A stretch of DNA of 64,000 nt from Craspedostauros australis (GCA_026770025.1 JAMXDE010000017.1:806001-870000), one strand, 5' to 3'; counted from the first letter of the stretch, positions 1 to 13,031 are shown. The notes: generated by a model from the sequence alone, not told the origin. A program made the numbers and translations.

Positions 1-38
1 GCTCCGTGGATTACATACCATCAGTCTCAGTCTCAACC

Positions 39-1223
39 TCAATCAGTGTTTGCTTCATTCCGACGTCGAGCTGTCGTCGAGTTGTCATCGAGCATAAGTT
101 GGCGCTTTATCTCGTACATCAAATCCGCAACGTATTCAAATTGTTTCTGCAAGCCAATCAGAGTCAGCGGCGGAACGTGCAGGAACAATGAGTGGGTCGA
201 CGGTCCCACTTGCTGTGCAAACTGGGATGGGTGATTGTCACCGCGTTCAGCATTTCTGCCATCGTCATGGTCGTCTTTGTTGCTATCGGCATGGCCATGA
301 TTGGTCGTCTCTGTTGTGTTCGTCGTCCTGAGCAGTTCGAGGCTGTAATAGTAGGTATAATTGCAAACGAACCTACCCGGATCCTTGCTGGTCTTGATTT
401 CGAACGGCATCATTGCACCGCCGTTCAAATGATGACTGCTGGGTGCCATCGTCTCTGTCTGCGCACGACTGCTGCTGCTGCTGTTGTTCGAGGAGAATGC
501 CTTGATTTGCCGACCACAAATCTTGCTCAGTGGCAGCGTGGTGATGCTCTTGTGATTCCAGACGTACTTGGGATCATGCGAGCTTCTTCGCAACAGATCC
601 GTGGAATTGTTCTTTCCTGTTCTTCCTCCTCCTGCGTCTACTCCTGAGGTTGTTGTTGTTGTTGTTGTTGTTGTTGCTGCTGCTGTGCTTCTCTGGATTG
701 CACCAAAACCATTCTTGGCGGCTGCATCTATCTCGCAGTGACGAATGATGCATTGCTTCTTCGGTTGGTACCCCTGCTCGTCCTTGATGCGAAAGGATGC
801 ATCGTTGTACGCGCATTCCTCCAGTTGCATCCCCTTCCCTGCGTAATTGACACCCAGATGCAGCAGCACTAGATGAGATGCGCGTGGTAGATTCGGAATG
901 ACGTCGCGCTTGATCCGGTCCAGCGTTGTCTGCACATCGGCCACGGAGGTTTCCATCACGATCGTCTCCAATAGATGGCGCTCAGCGAGCTCGCTCTTCC
1001 ATCCAGCATCTCTGTCGGGACGCTCCGAATCCGCATGCGACACCCTGGATGAAGCTGTGTGCACGCCGCATAGATGATCGCGCAGTCCTTTGGCCAACCT
1101 CGTGGTTGGATTATCATTCACTCCACGGAAGGGACCGAACCCAGTCACAATGAACTGCACGTCATCCAAGGAAGAATTCTGGATTGTGTCCTCCATGATA
1201 TCATCACCCATCCTTGCATGCAA
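39..1223 (-). CDS. Pyroglutamyl-peptidase I (peptidase family C15)
   Basis: This cytosolic cysteine peptidase is predicted to remove N-terminal pyroglutamate from peptides. The 394-residue frame shows the family landmarks in order: TGFGPF with a following NPTT (residues 27-41), HLGV and LEECAYN with the expected catalytic Glu (about 134-140), FVCNYTYY with catalytic Cys287, and HVPP with catalytic His349. Bacterial and animal enzymes are near 200-220 residues. The excess lies mostly in a low-complexity insertion (poly-Thr, Ser and Asn runs) between the Glu and Cys motifs, plus a His/Asp-rich stretch before the His motif. No targeting signal is seen. The start used is the first ATG of the frame; a second Met at residue 5 or 10 is possible. 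The family call is secure. Whether the insertions are tolerated or spliced out is not known. Confidence 0.88.
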   Translation of the reverse strand: MHARMGDDIMEDTIQNSSLDDVQFIVTGFGPFRGVNDNPTTRLAKGLRDHLCGVHTASSRVSHADSERPDRDAGWKSELAERHLLETIVMETSVADVQTTLDRIKRDVIPNLPRASHLVLLHLGVNYAGKGMQLEECAYNDASFRIKDEQGYQPKKQCIIRHCEIDAAAKNGFGAIQRSTAAATTTTTTTTTSGVDAGGGRTGKNNSTDLLRRSSHDPKYVWNHKSITTLPLSKICGRQIKAFSSNNSSSSSRAQTETMAPSSHHLNGGAMMPFEIKTSKDPGRFVCNYTYYYSLELLRTTNTTETTNHGHADSNKDDHDDGRNAERGDNHPSQFAQQVGPSTHSLFLHVPPLTLIGLQKQFEYVADLMYEIKRQLMLDDNSTTARRRNEANTD

Positions 1224-2708
1224 TCTTCTGAAGCCGCGCCGCCGCGTGATTCTCTTTGATTGTGTCGTTTCTTCATGTGGGTGATGTTGTTTGTGAGTGT
1301 GGTGGTGATGGTGGTGGTGATGATGTGTTCTTCCAAGATGTTTTCAATTTGTTTTTGCCCAGCCTCGGCGGGAGATTGACACACTTGCGTAGTGCAGGCA
1401 TATATTATGCCAATTAATAAAATGGTAACACTGAGTTAGTATTCCGTGTCTTTTGCACGTTGCCAGGAGGATGGTTTGTCCTTCAACCGGTTTTGACGCC
1501 GTTTGATGTTGAGAACAAAGCTGTATCAGACAATGATGTAACTGTAGTAGACTTGGGAGTAAGCTGGTAAGATTGTTTCTGATTGCTTGTTTTATGTGTT
1601 AAGCTTACTATTGATAGGACGATCGAGTAAAAAGGTGGGGTTCGTGCTGTCGTACTGTAGCCGTTCTTTGTTGCGCAGCAGCATGCCGTGGTGATCCTGC
1701 ACACATACAGTCTTCCAGTATCGTCACCCATAGAGCAGCAGCTGATCCATTCACATGGATATGCTTCAAGATAGATGCATGTTCAACAGAATGACGAGAT
1801 GGACAGATGGCAGGGGTGCATGAGCTGGAGGGCGAGCAACGCATGGATTGCAGTTCAACTACACATCGTGTGTGTGGTAGCCTTTCATCACAGTATCGGT
1901 CTTGGGTACCAAATACTGTGTACGCGGAATGGACAGTCAGGTCCCGAGTCAGTCCCGGAGCTAGTCTGTCCCAACTCACTGTTGGTATCAGAATGGTAGG
2001 TGGTATCTAAGCGAATCGTTGCCATCCCATCAGCGTGGTTCCTCTTTGTTTGGATCGATCATGGGTTCTACGTTAATTAATATATTACATGTACTTTTAA
2101 CAACAGCACATTATTGTCAAAGTGGTACAATATTTCACCGGTACCCTCCACTCGTTCGTTCTGTCCGTTTTCATCTTGTCGCGTTGGAGGACGCATGAAA
2201 TCGTGTTGTTGCCAGGGACACGCTTGGTTCGCACACTGTAGCTCGGGAAACGTGGAAGATGAGACCTACAGGCAAAGAGAGATACCAAGAGTACCGGCTT
2301 CCACACCGATCTATCACATCTCTTGTATGCACTGAGCCACGGAGGTAGAACATTGCGGCATCCCCTCATGTCTAATATATTGTGAAGTTATCGATGCAGA
2401 GTGCGATGGAGTTGCTCTCCACAAAATCATCCGGCGACTCTCCGTCACCACGAGGCAAAAGAAAAGGGAGGCACCCCGAAGGCTACATTTGCTGCCGATC
2501 CTCGCACTCAGTTGGATTTTGCTACCATACTCCTGCTCTGCTAGAGAGGCTCTTCTCGAGAGTAGAATACGAATTTGATTGTGCTGGCACTCCATGTTGC
2601 ATTGCGAGCATTGAAACAAAACCATTCAAATGAAGAAGATACACCGGAGCATCACTGTATTTCAGTCGTTGCAAGATAGCTCTCCTCGTATGCAGGTACA
2701 GTGACAAG
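1224..2708. other. Intergenic stretch, no supported gene
   Basis: This gap lies between the pyroglutamyl peptidase start and the aldo/keto reductase stop. Only short open frames without recognisable motifs are present on either strand. It holds a short GGT/GAT-rich tract near 1290-1325 and an AATAAA near 1415. I see no RNA gene or mobile element in it. Confidence 0.5.
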
Positions 2709-3659
2709 TCACTCGTCCCAGAGGTTCTCAAGGGTGTAGGGGCCGCCAGGCGGGCAGAAGAAGGCACCATCGACGTACCGCGCATTCTTCTCGAGCTTCG
2801 CGATGGTCGCCATGTCCTCGTCGGACAAGTCCAGGTCGGCGGCCTTGAGATTCTGCAGCTGACGTTCCGGAGAAACGCTCTTGGGAATGACGGAGGTGCC
2901 CCTCTTGAGGCCCCACGCCAGCAGGACCTGCGCTGGGGTCGCCCCGTCGTACTTGCTGGCGATTTCCGCAACCGTCTTGTCCTGCAGGATGGGCACTTCG
3001 CCCTTGGCTCGGAATTCCGGGGCTCTGTCGTTGGATCCCAAAGGCGAGTACGCGGTGAGGTGGATATTATGCTCCTTGCAGAACTTGAGCAGCTCCCCGC
3101 TCTGCAGGTATGGATGCAGTTCCACCTGGTTGACGGCAGGCTTGATCTTGGCGGGCCCTTCGCACAGCTCCTTGAGCTTCTTGACAGAGAAGTTGGACAC
3201 CCCGATGCTCTTGACCAGTCCCTTCTCGACGCACTTCTCCATGGCCTGCCAAGTGCTGAGGATGGGGAGGTCGTCCAGCGAGATGAGGGCGCCGGAACCG
3301 TCGCTGGCCGCTGCCACGGGCCAGTGAATGAGGTAGAGATCGAGGTACTCCAGCTGCAGATCCTTGAGCGTCTTGCGCAACGCGCCTTCGACGTCCTCAG
3401 GTGCGTGATCCGCGTTCCAGAGCTTGGACGTGACGAAGAGGTCCTCTCGCGACAGATCCGGCTTGTTCTTGAAGATGTCCGCGAAGGCTTGTCCCACCTC
3501 GGGCTCGTTCTGGTAGACCTTGGCGCAGTCGATGTGACGGTATCCCATCTCGATGGCGCTCTTGACGGCTGCACCCACCACACCAGGATCTGACTTCCAT
3601 GTTCCCAAGCCAAGGCCGGGCATGGTCGCGCCGCTGGAGAGGTTGAAGAATTTCATCAT
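2709..3659 (-). CDS. Aldo/keto reductase
   Basis: This is an NADPH-dependent oxidoreductase of the AKR superfamily, probably cytosolic. Its 316 residues match the usual family length. The catalytic tetrad is complete: Asp44 (in HIDCA), Tyr49 (VYQNE), Lys79 (TSKLW) and His112 (LIHWP). The N-terminal MPGLGLGTW strand and a C-terminal SVIPKS cofactor-binding motif are also present. There is no signal or transit peptide. The frame is uninterrupted from the first ATG; the second codon is also Met. The gene is divergent from the PSII protein gene across a 718-bp gap. Substrate cannot be told from sequence; many relatives act on aldoses, aldehydes or xylose-like sugars. Confidence 0.93.
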   Translation of the reverse strand: MMKFFNLSSGATMPGLGLGTWKSDPGVVGAAVKSAIEMGYRHIDCAKVYQNEPEVGQAFADIFKNKPDLSREDLFVTSKLWNADHAPEDVEGALRKTLKDLQLEYLDLYLIHWPVAAASDGSGALISLDDLPILSTWQAMEKCVEKGLVKSIGVSNFSVKKLKELCEGPAKIKPAVNQVELHPYLQSGELLKFCKEHNIHLTAYSPLGSNDRAPEFRAKGEVPILQDKTVAEIASKYDGATPAQVLLAWGLKRGTSVIPKSVSPERQLQNLKAADLDLSDEDMATIAKLEKNARYVDGAFFCPPGGPYTLENLWDE

Positions 3660-4377
3660 TTCGGTTTGTGTGTTGGTTTGGAGGAAGGGAAGGAGTTTGC
3701 AGTTGGAGTTGGCTTTGATTTATATTTATGACGTGTTGTGTATTGTGCGTTGTGCGTTGTGTGTTGTGCGCATGCGGAGGCGATACTCGTACCATAGATC
3801 GTGTAATAGCTTGTGCGGTGCAGTGTGTTGCGCTGCATTTGTGTTTGCGTTTGCGCTTCGGTTGGAGTGGTGGCGTTGTTCTCTTTGGGTGGAAGTCGTA
3901 TCTTTGGATGATCCTGCCACGACGATCTTGGGCGTTCCTGGAATGGGTCTGAAGCGCAAGAACGCAGCACGATCGTGCGAGAGTGGAAGGACAAGACATC
4001 AAATTGGAGCTTTCTCATGCCTTTGTCCGGGACTGAGACTGACGTCACTTTGGATCGCAACAAGACCACAAAAGATCCCAACACGAGGCGTGTCGACACC
4101 AACTCAGCAAACCAACACCTCGGCAATGGCGAAGACTCGGCAGACGCAGAGCAACTGCCTCAGTGCCGTCGCTCGTACTGTCCCAACATGTGCTCATGAG
4201 CATCATCGGGGTCAGAAACGCTGTCGGTATCAACATAATAGCACCACAAGCACAGTATTATACGAGTAGTCCAGAGCACTCGTCGTATTCTTCCATACGA
4301 TTAATGCAAGAAGACACCTAATCAGACAGCAAAGCCCAGAACAGGAACATCATCAACCTTCAACAATCGCAACCAAG
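3660..4377. promoter_or_regulatory. Shared upstream region of two divergent genes
   Basis: This gap separates the start of the aldo/keto reductase from the start of the PSII protein, so both promoters must lie here or in the untranslated leaders. It has a run of GTGTTGTGCGTTGTGCG-like repeats at about 3728-3770. No clear TATA box or operator could be assigned. Confidence 0.4.
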
Positions 4378-5464
4378 ATGCCAAACAGAACCACCATCGC
4401 AGTTGCCTTGTGCATCGCCGCATCGATCCATTCCTCATGCGCTTGGAACGTGGGGCCTAACAACGGTGCCTCCACGGCACATGATCGCAGAGCGTTCTTC
4501 CAGAAGGCCATCTCGGCTGCTGCACTGACCACTCCTGCCTTCCTCATGCAACCGCAGACCGCCAACGCCCTCAGCACCCCAACCAGCAGCGAATTGGAGA
4601 GGCTGCGAAAGGGACACGCGCGCGTCAAGTACCTCCTGCAGGAATGGGACAAGGAGACGCAGGTATGCGGCAAGCTCATCATGTCGGACACCGAACGCAA
4701 GCAGATCGTCCGAACAGACGGTGCGTATGGTGCCACACAAGTACCTTTTTTGTTTCACAATGCTCTGTGCTGGACTGTACAATTCTGTGTTCATTCGACC
4801 ACAGGTGGTGATTGATTGTTACTTCGCTTTGCAACGCAGGAAATCATGTGGTAGCTGGCTGTCGATGCGCAGCATCAACGCTTGTTGATGGGCGTCTGCT
4901 CGCATCAGCTTCTCGACTCGACTTTACTCTACCCCGCTTTATCTGTCTATCGCATTCTCACATTCGCCGTGCCATTATCTTCCGATCATTCTGATCCAAC
5001 TGTGTCGGGTTCCATGCCATCCTGCTCCATCATACGCCTTCGCATGCCTTTCGACTCGATTTTGTTGGCCTACTCCAACCGGTGTCGCAACGACGTCGGC
5101 AGGTGGAGGCGGCGTTGGATGCGAGAAGACGCCGTTGAAGGTGCAGGACTTCATGGGATACAAGTCCACCGAGGATCCGCTGTTCAAGGCTGACAAGCTC
5201 ATGGTGCGTGCCGCGACGCTGGTGGACCCGGATGATTTCGAAGCCTACCTCGAGGTCGTGGAAAAGTACAAGGACAAGGCCGACAGCACGGCCATGATGG
5301 CCTACACATCATCCTGGGGCGAGGCCAATCCCAACGGCGGCAAGGACGTCATGGAGGACTACCTGGAGCAGACCAGGGCGGATGTCGTCGCGTCGGAACT
5401 CTACCTGCGGCAGATCCTGGAATTCCTCAATTTGGAGCAGCTGCCTGCATCCAAGAAACCATGA
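4378..5464 (+). CDS. Photosystem II extrinsic protein, PsbQ/Psb31-like, two exons
   Basis: This is a predicted thylakoid-lumen protein of the oxygen-evolving complex. Exons are 4378-4720 and 5103-5464, joined by a GTGCGT...AG intron of 382 bases in phase 1; the join gives 234 residues in frame. Residues 1-22 look like an ER signal peptide ending SSCA with Trp at +1, which fits diatom plastid import. A twin-arginine lumen signal follows (DRRAFFQKAISAAAL, ending ANA near residue 64). The mature part is a helical domain of about 170 residues with a KETQVCG / GCEKTP cysteine pair and a SSWGEANPNGGKD motif, as I recall for stramenopile PsbQ-like and Psb31 proteins. Without the intron the first exon would read into a short unrelated tail. 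The lumen assignment is firm; which extrinsic subunit it is remains open. Confidence 0.75.
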
Positions 5465-5952
5465 ACAACCAACTGCTATCTTTGAAAGTATAATACTCAT
5501 CAACCGGACCAACGCCAACCTGCAATCAAATCAAATCGAGTCAAATGAGTTGACTAAGGTGCAACTGAAGTGGGGCGGACAGTATTTATCCTTGAACATC
5601 CAAGAACCTCTTTCCATGATCACTTGGCACCATGTTCGCGTTGTTGTTGTTGTTGTTGTTGTTGTTTGGCGCACGACTGACGGACACGCACGTTTCATGT
5701 TCAACCACACAATGACGTGACTGGCGCCGCCAAACCAAACACGCACACGAGACATCATGTTTTCGTGATGTGCATCATGCGAGTGCGACAACGACACAGC
5801 ACCAATTGGGGCAGCGGCGAGTGAGGAACAAGAGCAAGGGACCACACAAAGAATTGTCATTCGTCCTGCGACGACTACTCTACCACACAGATACATAATA
5901 TTCTATTACATTATATGTTGCACAAAGAAACGGTACTCTGATCACAACAATC
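5465..5952. other. Intergenic, upstream of the aminotransferase
   Basis: The only notable features are a GTT trinucleotide run (about 5638-5666) and an AT-rich stretch at about 5885-5915 (ATAATATTCTATTACATTAT) shortly before the aminotransferase start, which may be part of its promoter. No gene is seen. Confidence 0.4.
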
Positions 5953-7299
5953 ATGATGAAGCCATCACTCCGTTCGTACTCGTGCGCACTTCTGGCCGTC
6001 TGCTGGTCGGAAGGATCAGCGGTGTCCGCCTTCGTGCCTGCGTCGCGATCGGGAGCTGGGGCGGTCATACGGTCCTCGTCGGCGCTTGCAGTGGCCGCAG
6101 ACGCCACCGATAGTGATGTCGTCGCGATCAACCCCATCGTCGCCTCCGTCAAGGTCAGCAAGACGGTGGAGATCTTCTCCCTCGTCAAGGAGATGGAGGC
6201 CGATGGACAGGAGGTCACATCGCTCTGTGTCGGCGAACCGGACTTTCCTCCGCCTCAGGCTGTGCTGGATGCCACCATCGCGGCCGTCTCCGATGGATCC
6301 ACGAGGTACACAGCTGTGACGGGAACGGCGGACCTGCGGGAGGCCATCGCCGCGGATCTGGAGCGACGCAAGGGCGTCACGTACGACGCCAAGACGGAGA
6401 TTGTCGTCGGCAACGGTGCCAAGCAGTGCGTGTACCAGGGAGTGTTGGCAACCTGCGGTCCTGGCGATGCAGTCATCGTCCCTGCCCCGTACTGGCCATC
6501 ATATCCGGAGATGGTGGCGCTGGTCGGTGCGGAAACAGTCATCGTGGAAGCCGAGGCAGCCAACGGATTCCTCGTCACTCCAGACACTCTGCGACAGACT
6601 CTGGAGCAGCATCCCAACACCAAGCTCATCATCCTGTGCAACCCTTCCAACCCAACCGGCGGCGTCTACCACCAGGAGCAGCTTGAAGCGCTGGCGAAGG
6701 TCTTGCGCGACTTCCCGCAAGTGGCCGTGCTTGCCGATGAAATCTACGAGCGCCTCGTCTACGACGGGGAGTGCCCATCGTTTGCTGCCATGGAGGGCAT
6801 GTTCGACCGCACGCTCACGGTCAACGGTTTCAGCAAGGCGTACGCCATGACAGGGTACCGTCTTGGATACGTCGCAGCACCGCGGCGTTTGGCCAAGGCC
6901 ATCACCACCATCCAATCGCAGCTCACGTCCTGCGCAGGATCCATCTCTCAGGCTGCCGGAGTTGCAGCCTTGACGGCCGTGTCGGATGAAGAACTCGATG
7001 CCAACGTCGAGATCATGAGGACGAAGCGTGATTACGTCTTGGGAGAGCTGGCGAAGATCCCCAACGTCTCCATCGAGATGCCGCCCAACGGTGCGTTTTA
7101 CGCCCTCCCGGACGTATCGGCCTACTTTGGTGGGGACGACGCCACGCTGTGTTTGGAATTGCTCAAGGCAAAGAAATTGGCCATCGTGCCAGGATCGAGC
7201 TTCGGCAGGCCCGGCAGCGTCCGATTGAGCTACGCGACTAGCATGGAGGAGCTCGAGACGGCAATGACGAAGCTTCGGGAGTTCTTGATGGAGCAGTAA
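5953..7299 (+). CDS. Plastid class I aminotransferase (aspartate / prephenate aminotransferase type)
   Basis: This PLP enzyme of fold type I probably interconverts aspartate and oxaloacetate, and may act on prephenate. The 448-residue frame begins with a signal-peptide-like segment (about 1-25) whose end reads AVSAFVP. This matches the ASAFAP-type plastid import motif of secondary red-lineage plastids, so the site is inferred to be the stroma. The catalytic domain shows NPSNPTGG (about 226-233), DEIYERLVYDG, and the Schiff-base Lys295 in FSKAYAMTGYRLGY. The start is the first of two adjacent ATG codons. It resembles bacterial-type 1b aminotransferases more than the mitochondrial kind. The frame is continuous, without introns. 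Confidence 0.9.
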   Translation: MMKPSLRSYSCALLAVCWSEGSAVSAFVPASRSGAGAVIRSSSALAVAADATDSDVVAINPIVASVKVSKTVEIFSLVKEMEADGQEVTSLCVGEPDFPPPQAVLDATIAAVSDGSTRYTAVTGTADLREAIAADLERRKGVTYDAKTEIVVGNGAKQCVYQGVLATCGPGDAVIVPAPYWPSYPEMVALVGAETVIVEAEAANGFLVTPDTLRQTLEQHPNTKLIILCNPSNPTGGVYHQEQLEALAKVLRDFPQVAVLADEIYERLVYDGECPSFAAMEGMFDRTLTVNGFSKAYAMTGYRLGYVAAPRRLAKAITTIQSQLTSCAGSISQAAGVAALTAVSDEELDANVEIMRTKRDYVLGELAKIPNVSIEMPPNGAFYALPDVSAYFGGDDATLCLELLKAKKLAIVPGSSFGRPGSVRLSYATSMEELETAMTKLREFLMEQ

Positions 7300-7849
7300 G
7301 CACGTGCGGATCAGCAGATTGGCAGATTAACGGATGGATGAATGTGCGAAGGATGCGCAAGTTGAGTGGCAAGAACTCGGGAATTCGGCAATCCAAGAAT
7401 GTCCCTCCACCACACATTCAAAGCTGGTGTCCGCATCGCACCTCTCTAGGGATCGCGTTAAGCTAATAGTCTGACTGCCTGCAATGCAGTGTAGTATTGT
7501 CATCTTTTATACAATAGTACTCATATAACATTTCGTGATCATGGTCTTGTGCGCCGCTGACAACCATTATATGTAGTACTCGCATCTCGCTGTACTCGCA
7601 TCTCGCTGTACTCGCATCTCGCTGTACTCGCATCTCGCTGTACTCGCATCTCGCTGTACTCGCATCTAGCTGTACTCACATCATGCTTCGTTAAGGAACA
7701 TTGCAGAGTGGGCCAGGTCTGCGTGCTTCAACATCGGTGCAGCGCAGAGTGCTTGTCTGCATCAATCTCTTGCCCAATCAGTCTCTCTATCTTTTCCAGA
7801 GACACCGAGTACAGGTAATCAATATCTACTCCTTCGCGTTGGTTTCCAA
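7300..7849. other. Convergent intergenic region
   Basis: This gap lies between two converging genes and should hold both 3' ends. Its main feature is the 16-bp tandem repeat at 7576-7687. No gene is supported here. Confidence 0.5.
7576..7687. repeat. 16-bp tandem repeat, seven copies
   Basis: The unit GTACTCGCATCTCGCT is repeated seven times without spacing. The first five copies are identical; the sixth has one change and the last several. It sits between the 3' ends of the aminotransferase and the F-box-like gene. Confidence 0.95.
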
Positions 7850-10321
7850 TCACACCAGCCAACCAGGCTCATCCTGTTCCTCAATTCTGTTGAAGACGAT
7901 GGGAGATTCGGAGGGCGGCCCGAAGAAGTCACCTGGTGTTTGCCAGATGAACGCGATCTCGCCCGTCTCTAACAACGCCAACGTCCCGGTGGACCAATAC
8001 GGGTTGGTGAAATCCATCATCGACAATATCCCCCATCCATTCCAGCTTTGAACCACTCTTTTATTGTCAGGCGGTGGGCGGGAAATGTTGGACATTCCAT
8101 CGTTGGGAGTCGTGTGGAAACGTTCCGCGTTCCTGTCCACCATGGATGGCGCTGCGGGTCGCCCTCGACAATCGATGCTGGGCGACAACAATGCGCCAAA
8201 GGTGAGCTCCGTCGCTGGCACGTGCGTGTCGCCCGTCACCTTGACGCCGACACAGAACACGATCTTGTTCAACCGCTGATCGCGCTCACTGCTTGCGCCA
8301 ATGCTCTCAATGCTGCTTGCTGATAAAGAGTGCTCTGTCCTGGCTGCATTGAAGCCAGTTTTCATGGCATGGAACAGGTGGTCTGGATCATGAACTCCAC
8401 AGCCTGCGCCAAAGACCGTGTTCTGAATGTCCTCCCACACAAGCTCACCATCCACATTGGAACCAAGGTCATACTCCCAGTAATCCAAACGGATAACCTC
8501 CCTGCGGAACTTACCGTACCTCGCGCCATAATCCCCCGAGTACAAGCCACTCGGTGGTAGCGTCGGCACGGTTGTCGATCCTCGAAGCCGCAACTTGGCA
8601 TTGTGCAGTGAATGGTCTCCTGGCAGCGACTCCGCCAAACTCGTACTAACGCTGGCACCGGCACCGGCACAAGGCACGAGCTCTGGGAGCGCCACGCGAA
8701 TAGGATTTGCGGTATGCCGTACCATCTGTGCTGGCAAGTACCCGTCTATTACCCGCTTGTGGATTCCCCAGTCTGGGTTGTCTTCTGTTGCCTTGCCGTA
8801 CGGAAGGCTCGGGCCGTCCATGTATTCAAAATTAAATTCCTGAAATGCCGCCCATCTCGCCATCACGAAGTGAATTGATCCTTTTTCTCTGCAGGAGAGC
8901 GATTCTATTGCGTCGTTGATGGCATCAAAGAGACTCACCTTCTGACGTTTTCTGCCAGACAATCTGTACTCTCCAAACACATTCAGAGTGATGTGAGTCG
9001 GAGCGAAGGATTCCGCAAAGCTGGCGCAGCGCGAGTTATTTCTCGGGACGAACCTTTTGGGCTCAAGGGGTTGAGAGTTGTGACTGAATTCGCCCGATCC
9101 GTCCAAACCGAGTGCGCGAATATCTTTTCCTTTGCCTAGATCCATGATGGGTTGGGTTGTGAGGTGGTGCTCGACCCCGCAGAACCGCATGCCATGGGGA
9201 TTACCTGAAACCTCGTCAAACCGCACCTGCAAAAGCCGGTGATGAGCGAATTTGGTACTGTTCGGCGTCTCGGGCCAGAGGGCATCAGCAATGAAGTAAA
9301 GATCGTGGCTATGATCAGGAAGTGCACTCGCACCGGCCTCTGTATCTGACTTTTGTGCCTGCTTTTGGGAAGCAGTTGCACTGACTGCCTTTTGCGAGTT
9401 CAGCGGTGCATTGGCCTTGAGAAGTGCCGCTCTTGATCGAGCGTCACCAACGAAGGGATCATCCGCTGCGTCGATTAATTCCAACCGAAAGCGAACGAGC
9501 ATCCCGTGCATATATGCGTCGCTGACAGTGTAGTATCCTTGCCTTTCCCCCCAATAGTCGGTTATCTTATAGAGAACCCGCCAGGAAAGGAATTGGCATG
9601 GTCGCGCAAGGTGGATTCGATGACTGAGGGTTGCTGTGGCTGTGGATGTGGATGTAGACGTGGATGCTGTGGTGAGCTTGCCGCCCATTTGGTTGTTGCC
9701 AAGCTGCTTGAACGCGTGCCAACGACCGCAACACAAGGCTTGGTAGATGTCCTCCAGCTCTTGCTTCACATGTTGCATGTGCGCAGGTGTATGCGTATGC
9801 GTATGCGAGTGGTCAGTAAATCCGCCCGCAGAACCCGTATTCGTGAACGCCCGCTCCTTCAACACAAGTCCTATCAGAGGCGTGAGAGTGGCCTCATTCG
9901 TATCCACGAAGGAAAAGATCGAGGCCAGCACTTCATCGGGCAACGTCGTCAGCGGACATGAAGGTGGAGTTCGTGCTTCTGCCATCCTTGCTGGCTCTGT
10001 GCGGCTTGATGTGGTTGTGCACTTGCCATGCATGTATCGTTCGAGTACGGTGAAAATGTCTGGGATGCAGTCAGTCTGAACTTCTGCTCTGGCTTTTGTG
10101 ATTGCGCGAGGATCTACTCTGAGCAGGACGATGAAGATGACGGCGAAGAACAATCCACCCGAGCAGGATGCAAACATGGTCGCGCACAACAGAGAGCCGA
10201 ATCTTCCATTCCGCACCACGCGAACGACACAGAACAACAACAGATTGCGCATTTTGGCGCGTTGGCGTGATGTATCGTGCATGACCACTTCGACCATCAT
10301 TGACATCCAATGCACGATCAC
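7850..10321 (-). CDS. F-box-like protein, large, possible membrane anchor
   Basis: This is a continuous 823-residue frame. Residues about 122-165 (CPLTTLPDEVLASIFSFVD) read as an F-box, which in other proteins binds Skp1 in SCF ubiquitin ligases. Downstream segments such as SWRVLYKITDYWGERQGYY and the C-terminal GWGILSMMDFTNPYWSTGTL block look like a folded domain that I do not recognise. Using the first ATG gives a hydrophobic stretch at about 41-68 that could span a membrane. A Met at residue 113 (start at 9985) would put the F-box at the N-terminus and may be the true start. A Ser/Thr-rich low-complexity patch (residues about 225-240) is included. The gene is real with high confidence; substrate role is unknown. 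Confidence 0.75.
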   Translation of the reverse strand: MIVHWMSMMVEVVMHDTSRQRAKMRNLLLFCVVRVVRNGRFGSLLCATMFASCSGGLFFAVIFIVLLRVDPRAITKARAEVQTDCIPDIFTVLERYMHGKCTTTSSRTEPARMAEARTPPSCPLTTLPDEVLASIFSFVDTNEATLTPLIGLVLKERAFTNTGSAGGFTDHSHTHTHTPAHMQHVKQELEDIYQALCCGRWHAFKQLGNNQMGGKLTTASTSTSTSTATATLSHRIHLARPCQFLSWRVLYKITDYWGERQGYYTVSDAYMHGMLVRFRLELIDAADDPFVGDARSRAALLKANAPLNSQKAVSATASQKQAQKSDTEAGASALPDHSHDLYFIADALWPETPNSTKFAHHRLLQVRFDEVSGNPHGMRFCGVEHHLTTQPIMDLGKGKDIRALGLDGSGEFSHNSQPLEPKRFVPRNNSRCASFAESFAPTHITLNVFGEYRLSGRKRQKVSLFDAINDAIESLSCREKGSIHFVMARWAAFQEFNFEYMDGPSLPYGKATEDNPDWGIHKRVIDGYLPAQMVRHTANPIRVALPELVPCAGAGASVSTSLAESLPGDHSLHNAKLRLRGSTTVPTLPPSGLYSGDYGARYGKFRREVIRLDYWEYDLGSNVDGELVWEDIQNTVFGAGCGVHDPDHLFHAMKTGFNAARTEHSLSASSIESIGASSERDQRLNKIVFCVGVKVTGDTHVPATELTFGALLSPSIDCRGRPAAPSMVDRNAERFHTTPNDGMSNISRPPPDNKRVVQSWNGWGILSMMDFTNPYWSTGTLALLETGEIAFIWQTPGDFFGPPSESPIVFNRIEEQDEPGWLV

Positions 10322-10660
10322 ATCGACTCAAAAAGAAGACAAGTCAAAGGATTCAATTCGACCCAATCGTTCGTTTCGTGACGTCATCAGCGAATTCTCA
10401 TCGGCGAACTTCGCGGAAAACAACGAAGCAAATCGAGAACGACGCAGTTCCAATGGAGGCCAAACCAACGCCAAATCCAACCGCCGGAAGGGAAAGAGGA
10501 GAATGACAACGAAACAGCAGCAGCAAAGGCGAAGACCAAGAAGCCAAAACCAAATGAGAGCAGCTGCGTTGTCTCATCCATAATCATCCATTCAACCCAT
10601 CGCTTCAGCACCCACGGACGATACAACACAGCGTGAATACCCCATACTCTGCATAATACC
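10322..10660. promoter_or_regulatory. Divergent upstream region, F-box-like gene and DLD
   Basis: This gap of 339 bases separates two divergent starts. It is A/C-rich near the middle. No specific promoter element can be assigned. Confidence 0.35.

Positions 10661-13031
<2,371 letters not shown>

Noticed and set aside
3397-4269. Open frames of about 200 codons on both strands across the reductase/PSII gap
   Set aside because: They overlap the reductase start or each other in antisense and encode no recognisable domain.
7576-7687. CRISPR-like array
   Set aside because: The units are directly adjacent with no spacers, and the genome is clearly eukaryotic.
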